From NCBI GenBank assembly GCA_000701625.1, contig KL370803.1, positions 127,206-191,205 of the forward strand: 64,000 nucleotides of DNA, in the 5' to 3' direction. The DNA comes from Lachnospiraceae bacterium MC2017. Its GTDB lineage: Bacteria > Bacillota > Clostridia > Lachnospirales > Lachnospiraceae. The notes beneath the pieces are model-generated. The model saw only the letters and a list, made by a program, of their open reading frames with translations, searched no databases and was not told the origin of the DNA. Both the position numbers and the translations under genes were made by a program. Below, piece by piece: positions 7,176 through 15,154 of the stretch. How positions within the stretch are numbered: position 1 is the first letter of the stretch; the number at the start of each line of letters is the position of its first letter.

Positions 7176-8183
7176 ATGAATAAACAACCAACACCGTTAG
7201 CCAAGGAAATCGAACAAGCAAATTTAAGAGCACAGTATGACGAGCATGTTAAAAGGTTGTTATCTGATAAGCGAGTTCTGGCTCATATTATGATCGGAAC
7301 AATCGATGAGTTCAGTGATCACACCGTTGATGAAGCAATGAATGCTATTACAGGAACCGTTGCGCTTCGTCATATATCTGTTGACCCTTCTGATAAAAAT
7401 TTAAGAGAACAGCTTGATACTGCTCCAAAGGAAGGTTTTATAGTTGGAAATTCCAACGAGGTAAAGCTTCCTAGTGAAGAGACTACATATTACGATATTT
7501 TCTTTGAAGCCTTTTTAAAAGACGGAGAAATAAGAAAAATCTATATTAATGTAGAAGCGCAGAAATCGTCTTATCCAGGATATGATCTGGTAACACGAGG
7601 TGTGGTATATGCCGCCAGAGGGATTTCCAAGCAGATGGGAACCGATTATACCTCGACAGATTACGATGGTGCTAAAAAGATGTATTCTATCTGGATATGC
7701 ATGAATCCTCCGGGTTTTAACATAGATGGAAAAAATGTTTCCGAAACGATTGTTAAGTATACACTTTCCCCTAAGGTGCTGTATCCAGAGAATCTTTCGA
7801 CCGATGATGTTTGGATTGGAAGATATGATCTTATGACTGTAGTCTTTGTAAATCTTGGATCAACTACATCAAGGAATAAATTACTTGGTATGTTATCGAC
7901 CTTACTGTCAGATAAGATGTCTATTGATGAGAAGAGGAAATCTCTTAAAAAAGATTATTCTTTCCCGATGACTATGGAAATGGAAAAGGAGGTTGCTCAA
8001 ATGTGCAATTTAAGTGATCTTATTGCTGAAGATAGACTTGCTAAGCAGAGAGAAGAGATCGTTGCCGAAAAAGATGCCGAATACAAGGTGATAATTGCTG
8101 AAAAGGACAATACTATTGCCGAAAAAGATGCTTTAATAGCTCAGCTTCAGGCACAGCTTGCGGCAAAGAATGATGCGAAATAA
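7176..8183 (+). CDS. PD-(D/E)XK nuclease family transposase-like protein
   Basis: Encodes 335 residues. The N-terminal two-thirds match the PDDEXK transposase family (Rpn/YhgA-like relatives): an opening about 'DKRVLAHIMIGTIDEF', then a nuclease core with the motif IYINVEAQKSSYP, in which E-x-Q and K can serve as catalytic residues. Residues from about 275 on form a charged coiled coil with the short repeat AEKDA. Proteins of this group are thought to be recombination-promoting nucleases rather than classical transposases, and they are multi-copy in Lachnospiraceae. The tail of this gene plus its terminator occurs again as debris at 5606-5891, which shows local duplication. No terminal inverted repeats were seen around it. 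Confidence 0.8.
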   Translation: MNKQPTPLAKEIEQANLRAQYDEHVKRLLSDKRVLAHIMIGTIDEFSDHTVDEAMNAITGTVALRHISVDPSDKNLREQLDTAPKEGFIVGNSNEVKLPSEETTYYDIFFEAFLKDGEIRKIYINVEAQKSSYPGYDLVTRGVVYAARGISKQMGTDYTSTDYDGAKKMYSIWICMNPPGFNIDGKNVSETIVKYTLSPKVLYPENLSTDDVWIGRYDLMTVVFVNLGSTTSRNKLLGMLSTLLSDKMSIDEKRKSLKKDYSFPMTMEMEKEVAQMCNLSDLIAEDRLAKQREEIVAEKDAEYKVIIAEKDNTIAEKDALIAQLQAQLAAKNDAK

Positions 8184-8256
8184 TTCTGTTTTTACAACAA
8201 AAGATAAATAAAATGCAAGCTATAAATGATATTAGCTCGTTTTTTGAATTTTAAGA

Positions 8257-8342
8257 AAATCTGTGATACTCTGTCCATCCCAAATGGGCGGCAAGGTATC
8301 ACAGATTTTTTGTCGTTTTGATAAAACTGTATTTTGTATAAT
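8257..8342 (+). promoter_or_regulatory. Repeated terminator-promoter cassette, copy B
   Basis: The stem AAATCTGTGATAC / GTATCACAGATTT (8257-8308) ends the transposase-like gene. It is directly followed by TTGTCGTTTTG and, 21 bp after TTGTCG, by TATAAT (8337-8342), which would start transcription of the FtsH-like gene at 8408. Confidence 0.75.
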
Positions 8343-8407
8343 TCGAGGCATCAAATCCGAAACGGATCAAAGCAATAAAATAATGATTATGAAAGGCGAG
8401 GAAAGAC

Positions 8408-9679
8408 ATGGGAAGATTTGAAAATGTCATCGGATATGATGCTGTTAAGGAACAATTGAATATGGCGTTAGACGCAATGCTTGATGCGGAAAAATATAAG
8501 AAACTTGGGGTTACAGTTCCTAAAGGGATCTTATTAGATGGTGCACCTGGTGTTGGAAAAACTTTGCTTGCGAACGAATTTGTTGTAGAAAGCGGGCGAA
8601 AGAGCTTTATCATAAGAAAAAACAGGGCGGATGGTGACTTCGTTGATGTTATACGGGAAACATTTAAAGAAGCAGCTAGTAGTGCACCGTCTATCATTCT
8701 TCTCGATGATATGGATAAATTTGCAAATGAGGATTCGTTGCATTGTAATGCAGAAGAATATGTGACGATCCAATCCTGTATAGATGATGTAAGGGACAAA
8801 GATGTCTTTGTTATTGCTACGACGAATGATTTGACCAATATACCGGATTCACTTATACGGAGCAGGAGATTTGATTGGGTATTTCAATTGAATGTTCCGG
8901 AAGCTGAAGATTCAGAAAAGATTTTTTACTATTATTTAAAAGACAAACGTGTTGAAAAAGATGTCGATACTATGGAATTGGCAAGATTTGCAAGAGGTTA
9001 TTCCTGCGCAAGTCTTGAAAAGGTGGTTAACGACGCCGGATTACATGCCGGATTTGAAGGGCGCGAACTTATCAGCCAGACTGACTTAATACAGTCATGT
9101 CTTAGAACATTTTATGGGCTAAGATCGAATGAGAAAACTATCCCTGAGACAATACAAAGAAGAGTGGCTATTCATGAGGCCGGCCATGTTGTAGTTTCGG
9201 AGATTTTATCTCCAGGTTCTGTAGATTTTTCGTCCATAAATTGTCAAGAAAGCCAAAAAGCAGGTGGATTGACTTCGTATATGCCTAATGAGGAAGAGGC
9301 TTATTTATTTGAGGGATTGGAAAAACGGATTATGATTTCTTTGGGTGGTAAGGCTTCAGTGGAAGTAGTTACTGGCGAGATAGATACAGGTGCGAATAGT
9401 GATTTGTATAATGCTTTTAATCAGGTTCGGAAACTAATTGACCATCATGCATCGTATGATTTTAATTCCTGGTGCCATGGGGATGAAACCGCTCAAACAG
9501 TATATGAAAATTTAGACAGAGCGACCGGCCTTGAGGTCTCTCGATACTACAAAAAAGTTAAGAAGCTTCTGATCCGGAACAGAGATTTTCTTGATGCTGT
9601 TATCGAAGAATTATATGAGAAGAAGACTATTTCATATAAGGATCTTGAGCGATTATCAACGCTGCGAAAGAGCGCATAA
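8408..9679 (+). CDS. Soluble FtsH-like AAA+ zinc metalloprotease
   Basis: Encodes 423 residues with two domains. The AAA+ domain has Walker A GAPGVGKT (45-52), Walker B SIILLDDMDK, sensor ATTND and an arginine-finger region SLIRSRRFDW. The M41-type peptidase domain has zinc motif HEAGH (256-260) and a third ligand Asp in GANSDL (about 332). FtsH normally has about 600 residues with two N-terminal membrane helices; these are absent, and so is the canonical MFVG pore loop. The protein should therefore be cytosolic with an altered substrate channel. The start at 8408 has GGCGAGGAAAG upstream. It has its own cassette promoter. It is unlikely to replace housekeeping FtsH; a role in the accessory island, for example as an effector or in turnover of a partner, is inference. 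Confidence 0.85.
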   Translation: MGRFENVIGYDAVKEQLNMALDAMLDAEKYKKLGVTVPKGILLDGAPGVGKTLLANEFVVESGRKSFIIRKNRADGDFVDVIRETFKEAASSAPSIILLDDMDKFANEDSLHCNAEEYVTIQSCIDDVRDKDVFVIATTNDLTNIPDSLIRSRRFDWVFQLNVPEAEDSEKIFYYYLKDKRVEKDVDTMELARFARGYSCASLEKVVNDAGLHAGFEGRELISQTDLIQSCLRTFYGLRSNEKTIPETIQRRVAIHEAGHVVVSEILSPGSVDFSSINCQESQKAGGLTSYMPNEEEAYLFEGLEKRIMISLGGKASVEVVTGEIDTGANSDLYNAFNQVRKLIDHHASYDFNSWCHGDETAQTVYENLDRATGLEVSRYYKKVKKLLIRNRDFLDAVIEELYEKKTISYKDLERLSTLRKSA

Positions 9680-9779
9680 CGATTGCTGGTTTAGTCGGAG
9701 TAGTATTCGATTTACATTATTAAAACTTATGTAAAGGTTGATAATATCCGATAAATATTTAGGACGGTGTCAAAAGCCA

Positions 9780-9953
9780 ATGATGAACGAATCGAGAACT
9801 ATTATGAAAAAATGGGAATTAAAATTCACAGTTAACGGCAAATTAACTGTTCAGGTCGTAAATGCATATTACTTGAACGATGCAAAGAAGCTGATCCTTG
9901 CCCAGTATCAGGGAGCAAAGATAAGCTTTCGCAGCAGCAAGGAAATAAAATAG
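9780..9953 (+). CDS. Small hypothetical protein
   Basis: A 57-codon frame; an alternative start at 9804 gives 49 residues (MKKWELKFTVNGKLTVQVV...). AGGACGG lies about 10 nt before 9780. The predicted product alternates short beta-strands and a helix, with no transmembrane segment. It sits between the FtsH-like and CbbX-like AAA+ genes and is followed directly by a hairpin terminator, which supports it as a real transcript end. It might be an accessory subunit or substrate of one of the AAA+ proteins, but nothing in the sequence shows this. Confidence 0.45.
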   Translation: MMNESRTIMKKWELKFTVNGKLTVQVVNAYYLNDAKKLILAQYQGAKISFRSSKEIK

Positions 9954-9974
9954 TTTTTTTGATGATGACATTAG

Positions 9975-10006
9975 AGTGGGGCTTGGTTACAATCCCCACT
10001 TTGTCG
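9975..10006 (+). terminator. Hairpin terminator of cassette copy D
   Basis: The stem AGTGGGG / CCCCACT (9975-10000) is followed by TTGTCG. The stem sequence differs from the other three cassette copies while the downstream tail is the same, so the tail rather than the stem is the conserved part here. Confidence 0.65.
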
Positions 10007-10095
10007 TTTTGGAAAAAGTGCATGTGATAAAGTGGCATTGCAATCAAAATTTCAGCCGGAATGGTCCGGGAGAACACCTTTAAGGAGAAACAAAG
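10001..10095 (+). promoter_or_regulatory. Repeated promoter/leader segment, copy D
   Basis: Matches 5886-5972 through TTGTCGTTTTGGAAAAAG, TAAAGT at the same spacing (10028-10033), GCATTGCAATCA, GGAATGGTCCG and GAGAACACCT, ending in AAGGAG before the AAA+ gene. Two unrelated genes thus share almost the same promoter and untranslated leader. Confidence 0.6.
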
Positions 10096-12153
10096 ATGCT
10101 TTGCTACGAAATTAGTTTATCGTACTCCAAAAAAATTGATAACGAAGAAGAACAGAATGAGTTCACGCGTCAGGAGAAGATGACAAGGCTGAACAATAAG
10201 CTATTCAAGCTGGATAATAAAGACATTTGTCATGCCTTTGTTGCAGAATACGAGGACGTGATGCGACTTGTCTGTGTTATGGATTTTACCGCGCTGCCAC
10301 ATGAACAGAAATATATCGAAAAGATTTGCCGTATCGTCGAAAAGGAATTGAAATTCGATGGTGTCTGCATCATCGAAAAGAATGAGATCACCCTTGAAAC
10401 CTTTGGCAGTCTGATCGAGACAGCTGAGGATAATTCATTTATTAACAGGAAGCTCTATAGGATATATCAAAAGATAACCCCGGAGACTTTTGGATACCGT
10501 GCATATAAGGTTTCAGAGGATGTGGTGGAATGCGGCAGATTTTCCAAAGCAGACGCTATGAGAGAAGCAAGATCGATTATGGCAGACGAGAGTCTGATAG
10601 AGGAAATCACACGTATTTATGATAGTAGAAATCAGAAAAAATTTTACGGTTTCCCTGTTCACTACTGCATAACATCTGAAGGAATGGGCGCAGCAATGCC
10701 TATGGTAAAGCTGCTAGTGAAAGCACTTCATGCAAGAAACCGACTGCCGGGAAGAAGAATTACCTTTGTGACCGATATAAGCAGCAACTTCTACGATGAG
10801 GAAGAGTTTGTAAAACTATGCAGACGTTCTGCCGGCTCATCGGTTCTAATAGAGCTGAAGGGTGAAGACGGAAACCACGGCATATATGCGGCAAGCTTCG
10901 ATCGTGTCATAAATTTCATAATGAATGTGGTAGCAAACTGTAAGCAGAAAACACAGTTTTTCTTTGTTCAGAATGTGAACTATGAGGGTTTCTCAAATAA
11001 CCTGCTTTCCAGAATACGTGAAGAAGTGCAGCTCGTTCATCTGCATGAAGGTTCCGGTAACAAGAACAATGCACGAAAATATCTCTCGAGGCTAATAGAA
11101 TCATCCCGAATGAAAGACTTAGCCGATAAGGAGGCTTTTTCATTCCTTCCTGAAAAAATCACCTATCGTCCACATGATGTTCATGGTGCCTTTGAAAACT
11201 GGAGAAATGTATGCCTAAGAGAAAAGGCATACCCTGCTTACAGTAATATGATAGTTGCTACGGCTCCTATCAAGAAGAAAAAAAGAGACAGTAATTATCA
11301 AAAACTGCAGGAAATGGTAGGGCTTTCCAGAGTCAAGGAATTGTGTGATGAGATCATCTCTTCATTCAAAATGCAAAAGGTTCGGGAACGTTATGGTCTG
11401 GATGAGCAGGATATATGCAGGCACATGATCTTTACCGGAAATCCCGGGAGTGCAAAGACTACAGTTGCAAGACTTTTGTGTGAAACTCTAAACGAAGAAG
11501 GAGTATTGGAAACAGGAAGGCTTGTGGAATGTGGCAGGTCCGATCTGGTTGGTAAGTATGTTGGATGGACAGCTCAGCAGGTGAAAAGAAAGTTCAGGGA
11601 TGCCGCCGGAGGTATGCTTTTTATAGATGAGGCATATTCCCTTGTGGATAACAGCCATAGTTTCGGAGAGGAAGCAATAAACACAATAGTTCAGGAAATG
11701 GAAAACCATCGCAATAATGTCATCGTGGTATTTGCAGGTTATCCTGACCGCATGGAGAAATTCATTGAAAGCAATGAAGGACTTAAGAGCAGAATAGCGT
11801 TTCATCTTGATTTTCCGGACTATGACGAAAATGAGCTTCTTGAAATTCTAAAAAACATGATGGATAAAAGGCAGCTGGTGATGGATGAAGATGCAATTCC
11901 TGTCTGCCGTGAACTGTTTCATAAAACCTGCGACGTGCCTGATTTCGGAAATGGTCGATATGTGCGGAACGTTTTGGAACAAGCAATATTACGACAGGGA
12001 AAACGCCTGATTGGAAACGACGGAATCGGAACAATGAGAAAAATTACAAAAGAACAGACTCAGACACTTACAGCAGACGACTTTATGGTGGATACGGAAG
12101 CGTTCCTGAAGAATAGTAGGAAGAATGAAATCAATATAGGTTTTATAGCGTAG
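10096..12153 (+). CDS. CbbX/SpoVK-type AAA+ ATPase, probably with tandem AAA modules
   Basis: Encodes 685 residues. The C-terminal third is a CbxX/CfqX-type AAA+ module: MVGLSRVKELCDEI, Walker A GNPGSAKTT (about 449-457), pore loop LVGKYVGWT, Walker B GMLFIDEAYSL, and sensor/Arg-finger region VVFAGYPDRM...LKSRIAFHLDF. Such ATPases remodel protein partners (CbbX acts on Rubisco; SpoVK acts in sporulation). The middle (about 180-330) looks like a second, degenerate AAA fold: TSEGMGAAMPMVKLL in place of a P-loop, and LLSRIREEVQLVHL in an Arg-finger-like position. The first 150 residues are unrecognised. It starts 8 nt after AAGGAG, behind a leader shared with the PHP gene. The target is unknown. 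Confidence 0.8.
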   Translation: MLCYEISLSYSKKIDNEEEQNEFTRQEKMTRLNNKLFKLDNKDICHAFVAEYEDVMRLVCVMDFTALPHEQKYIEKICRIVEKELKFDGVCIIEKNEITLETFGSLIETAEDNSFINRKLYRIYQKITPETFGYRAYKVSEDVVECGRFSKADAMREARSIMADESLIEEITRIYDSRNQKKFYGFPVHYCITSEGMGAAMPMVKLLVKALHARNRLPGRRITFVTDISSNFYDEEEFVKLCRRSAGSSVLIELKGEDGNHGIYAASFDRVINFIMNVVANCKQKTQFFFVQNVNYEGFSNNLLSRIREEVQLVHLHEGSGNKNNARKYLSRLIESSRMKDLADKEAFSFLPEKITYRPHDVHGAFENWRNVCLREKAYPAYSNMIVATAPIKKKKRDSNYQKLQEMVGLSRVKELCDEIISSFKMQKVRERYGLDEQDICRHMIFTGNPGSAKTTVARLLCETLNEEGVLETGRLVECGRSDLVGKYVGWTAQQVKRKFRDAAGGMLFIDEAYSLVDNSHSFGEEAINTIVQEMENHRNNVIVVFAGYPDRMEKFIESNEGLKSRIAFHLDFPDYDENELLEILKNMMDKRQLVMDEDAIPVCRELFHKTCDVPDFGNGRYVRNVLEQAILRQGKRLIGNDGIGTMRKITKEQTQTLTADDFMVDTEAFLKNSRKNEINIGFIA

Positions 12154-12165
12154 GAGGGAAGAATA

Positions 12166-12315
12166 ATGGGGTTATCGAATGATGTTGTAGTTGAATCAAA
12201 GGGAAAATGGTTTGATGAGGAAACGTGGAAATTATTTTGTGCGCTTCAGAAGAAGTTTTCGGAGGATCCTCCGAAAAGACCAAAAAGTTTAGGCAATCTA
12301 GGCTTATCTGAATAG
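12166..12315 (+). CDS. Small hypothetical protein, possibly truncated
   Basis: A 49-residue product MGLSNDVVVESKGKWFDEE..., preceded by a strong AGGAGGG 8 nt upstream and 12 bp after the AAA+ gene stop, so it is probably translated in that operon. Sequence after its stop codon also looks coding, but in a different frame and behind another stop. This may therefore be the surviving N terminus of a longer gene. No family recognised. Confidence 0.5.
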   Translation: MGLSNDVVVESKGKWFDEETWKLFCALQKKFSEDPPKRPKSLGNLGLSE

Positions 12316-12320
12316 AATAA

Positions 12321-12584
12321 GCAGTCAAATGTTGGAAGAAAGGTCAGAAATTTGGTCTTAATAAACAATACTACATCAGCCAAGGACATTTCACTAACCT
12401 TGATAGAAAATTTAATTCTGAAGAAATGAAATTGAGTGATCTCAAGCAATATGCGTGGGAATACAGGATTAAATTATTGTTAAGCGCATATCTGCACGGT
12501 GAAGAACCTGGGGAAGTCAATAAATTTATTAATAAATGCAAATATGAATTTTTTAAGGGTATATGCAGTTATGAAAATAAGTAA
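12321..12584 (+). pseudogene. Coding remnant without start codon
   Basis: An open frame without an early ATG encodes about 87 residues of ordinary composition (GQKFGLNKQYYISQGHFTN...LSAYLHGEEPGEVNKF). The only ATG, at 12426, lies mid-way with no strong ribosome binding site; from it the product would be 52 residues. It is bounded upstream by an in-frame TAA at 12318. Likely the broken remainder of a gene interrupted between 12166 and 12584. Family not recognised. Confidence 0.4.
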
Positions 12585-12654
12585 TTTGGACAAAGAGATT
12601 ATTATCGCTGTAACTTACAGGATACTTGGATGAACAATAAAATGGAGGATATTC

Positions 12655-14805
12655 ATGAGTGAACCAAAAAGAACAGGAGTTTTGGAATTACTGAGAGCTA
12701 GTCAAGGATGTCAATTTGTAATTCCGGTATACCAGAGAAACTATACATGGTCTGCGGATGATCAAGTTAAACAGTATTTATTTGATTTGGAAAATGTCCT
12801 TAATGGAAAATATAAAAATCATTTCCTTGGCATAATAATTTATCTTGAAAAATCGTTGGATTTCAGTGCCAGAGAGTTCTCTGTTATTGATGGACAGCAG
12901 AGATTGACAACCACTTTCTTGATCATTTATGCGGTAAAAAGGATATTGGCTCAAAAAGGGGACCATGAAAAGGTAAAACAACTTGAAGGGCAGTTTCTTA
13001 CAAATCCCTACTCAGCCGATAGTATTAAGTACAAGCTAAAGCCATTGGTATCAGATGACAATGTTTATAGATGCATTGTTGAGGATCGAATGGATGACAT
13101 TGATAATCAAAATTCAAATGTGCTGAAAAACTATAAGTATATCAGCAATAGATTAAATCAGTGGATTGAAAACGGACATGATGCAAATCAGATTCTGATG
13201 GCTATGGATAAATTGTATGTCGTATGCGTTCCCATTTCAGAGGATGACAACGCTCAAAAGATTTTTGAGAGTATCAATGCAACTGGTGCGAAGCTTACAG
13301 GAGCCGACCTTATTCGAAACTTCTTGCTAATGGATTTAAAAAGTGATATTCAAGAAAAATATTATGCTAATTACTGGAAAAAGATTGAGGATAATGTATC
13401 TCAAGACTCAAAAACGCTTGAGATGTTTTTCAGAATGTTTATTGCAATAAAAACATATTCGCTCGTTCCCAAAAATTCTGTCTATCGTGAGTTTATGACA
13501 TGGGTTCAGCAGAGCGGCTTGGATATTAAATCCCTTTTTGAGGAATTACTCGAGTACTCAAAAATTTACGAGTATCTGTTCAATTCTTCGATGAGTGGTA
13601 TGAAAGAAAAACTGAGTACTGCTCTGACAGATTTTCGCAAGATAAATTCTGACTTACCAATGTCAGCAATTATGGAATTTTGTCGATTATACAGAAATGA
13701 TAAGATTTCAGAAGATACGCTAGGGGAACTTATTGCTTCTATTAACGCTTACCTTCTCAGAAGAAGCATATGTGATATGAACTCGCAAAACATATCAAAA
13801 TTGTTTCCTACCGTACTAAAAAAGGTTATCGAAAAGTGCGATGGAAATTATTCAAACGTACTTCAGATACTGTATCAAGAAATGGTAGGAAACAACGCTG
13901 TAACGAGTGGAAGCTATATGCCTACCGACAAACAAATGCATGAGTTTCTGCATACAGCAAGTGTTTATAAGAGACCTGCTTTAAGAATTATTCTTGATAG
14001 AATGGAATTGGAAAACAATCCGGCTCCTGTTGACTTAAGCATGTTAAGTGTTGAACATCTAATGCCGCAAACACCATCTGAAGAGTGGTTATCAGAATTG
14101 CAGACTGATCTTGAAACATACCAAAACAATATTCACCGCATTGGAAATCTAACTTTAGCGACAAAAACGGACAATAGCAAGATGGGAAATGCAACGTGGA
14201 ATTATAAAAATGAGGTTCTTAAAGACACTGACCATTTGACCATGAATAGGAAACTTTTAGAGATTGATCATTGGGATCTTCAACATATAGAGGATCGTTC
14301 ACGAGCTATGATTAACAGGATATGCGAACTGTACCCATATCCTAATGTTAAAATCGTCGAAGTAGATGAAGATGTTATTGACGAGAATGATGCTTTAGAT
14401 ATTGCTCTGAAGAGTATAGGTAATCAACTTGTAACTGTTAAGAAAGGGGCTGCTTATAAATCATCTGATGGAAAAGATGGATACATATTTGTGGCATCTA
14501 AAATGTATCCACAAGGCGATAAAGAAAAATACTGGTTTGGATACAGAGAGAAGAGATTTGAACAGCTTAATGATTGCGACAACCTTTATTTAGTTCTGAT
14601 ATGTCGTCACAAAGGTGTGTTTACTGTAAAGTTGCCAAAGACATTCTTGGATGAAAGAAAAGATCGGTTTAATACATCTGTCGATGAGGACGGAAAAGTA
14701 TCTCATTATCACATAGTTGTATTCCTAAATACAGATAAGAGTATATCAATGCTATTATCGCATCCGGATCTTGAAGAAGTTGATATATCAAATTATTTGA
14801 CTTGA
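12655..14805 (+). CDS. GmrSD-family DUF262/DUF1524 nuclease
   Basis: Encodes 716 residues with both halves of the GmrSD (type IV restriction) family in one chain. The N-terminal DUF262 (GmrS, ParB-like NTPase) shows FVIPVYQRNYTW and the hallmark IDGQQRLTT near residue 78. The C-terminal DUF1524 HNH domain shows SVEHLMPQT (about 465) and HRIGNLTLATKTDNSKMGN (about 493). A further ~150-residue tail resembles DUF5655/DUF4268-type extensions. Family members use NTP hydrolysis to cut DNA carrying modified bases, as in phage T4, and related proteins act in several defence systems. The start follows GGAGG by 6 nt. It sits just upstream of the AddB/AddA/NERD-helicase operon, which suggests a defence cluster. 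Confidence 0.88.
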   Translation: MSEPKRTGVLELLRASQGCQFVIPVYQRNYTWSADDQVKQYLFDLENVLNGKYKNHFLGIIIYLEKSLDFSAREFSVIDGQQRLTTTFLIIYAVKRILAQKGDHEKVKQLEGQFLTNPYSADSIKYKLKPLVSDDNVYRCIVEDRMDDIDNQNSNVLKNYKYISNRLNQWIENGHDANQILMAMDKLYVVCVPISEDDNAQKIFESINATGAKLTGADLIRNFLLMDLKSDIQEKYYANYWKKIEDNVSQDSKTLEMFFRMFIAIKTYSLVPKNSVYREFMTWVQQSGLDIKSLFEELLEYSKIYEYLFNSSMSGMKEKLSTALTDFRKINSDLPMSAIMEFCRLYRNDKISEDTLGELIASINAYLLRRSICDMNSQNISKLFPTVLKKVIEKCDGNYSNVLQILYQEMVGNNAVTSGSYMPTDKQMHEFLHTASVYKRPALRIILDRMELENNPAPVDLSMLSVEHLMPQTPSEEWLSELQTDLETYQNNIHRIGNLTLATKTDNSKMGNATWNYKNEVLKDTDHLTMNRKLLEIDHWDLQHIEDRSRAMINRICELYPYPNVKIVEVDEDVIDENDALDIALKSIGNQLVTVKKGAAYKSSDGKDGYIFVASKMYPQGDKEKYWFGYREKRFEQLNDCDNLYLVLICRHKGVFTVKLPKTFLDERKDRFNTSVDEDGKVSHYHIVVFLNTDKSISMLLSHPDLEEVDISNYLT

Positions 14806-14879
14806 ACTTCGCACATGAAGAAACGCCTTAGAACCTTAATAATTCAATTATAAAAATATGGAATACTACAGGTATGTAC

Positions 14880-14922
14880 GTATCAGATGTATGTATATCC
14901 AAAAATATCATACATCTGATAC
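14880..14922 (+). promoter_or_regulatory. 14-bp perfect inverted repeat upstream of addB-like operon
   Basis: GTATCAGATGTATG (14880-14893) and CATACATCTGATAC (14909-14922) are exact reverse complements separated by 15 bp. It lies in the 14806-15154 gap in front of the three-gene nuclease/helicase operon. No T-tract follows, so a terminator is unlikely; an operator or an RNA hairpin in the leader fits better. A 65-codon frame across this gap is probably spurious, and no gene was otherwise found in it. Confidence 0.5.
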
Positions 14923-15154
14923 ATGGCTATCATATCCATATTTCTCAGATATAAAAGAACTTAATCAATTTTCATTTTCTTCCATAAAAAATGAGGATCA
15001 TAAAGTAAATGTAAGAATATATCTTATTGATCTTGAAAATTATAAAAAAGCATAAAAGACTTTAGTGAAATATCACTCAATAAAGAAGAATATTGAATCC
15101 AAACATAGCTAATACATCTACCCCAAATTATCAAATGAGTGTACGGTGATTTTT

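Noticed and set aside
14858-15055. A 65-codon frame between the GmrSD and AddB-like genes
   Set aside because: No ribosome binding site, low-complexity composition, and it runs across the perfect 14-bp inverted repeat; more likely non-coding.
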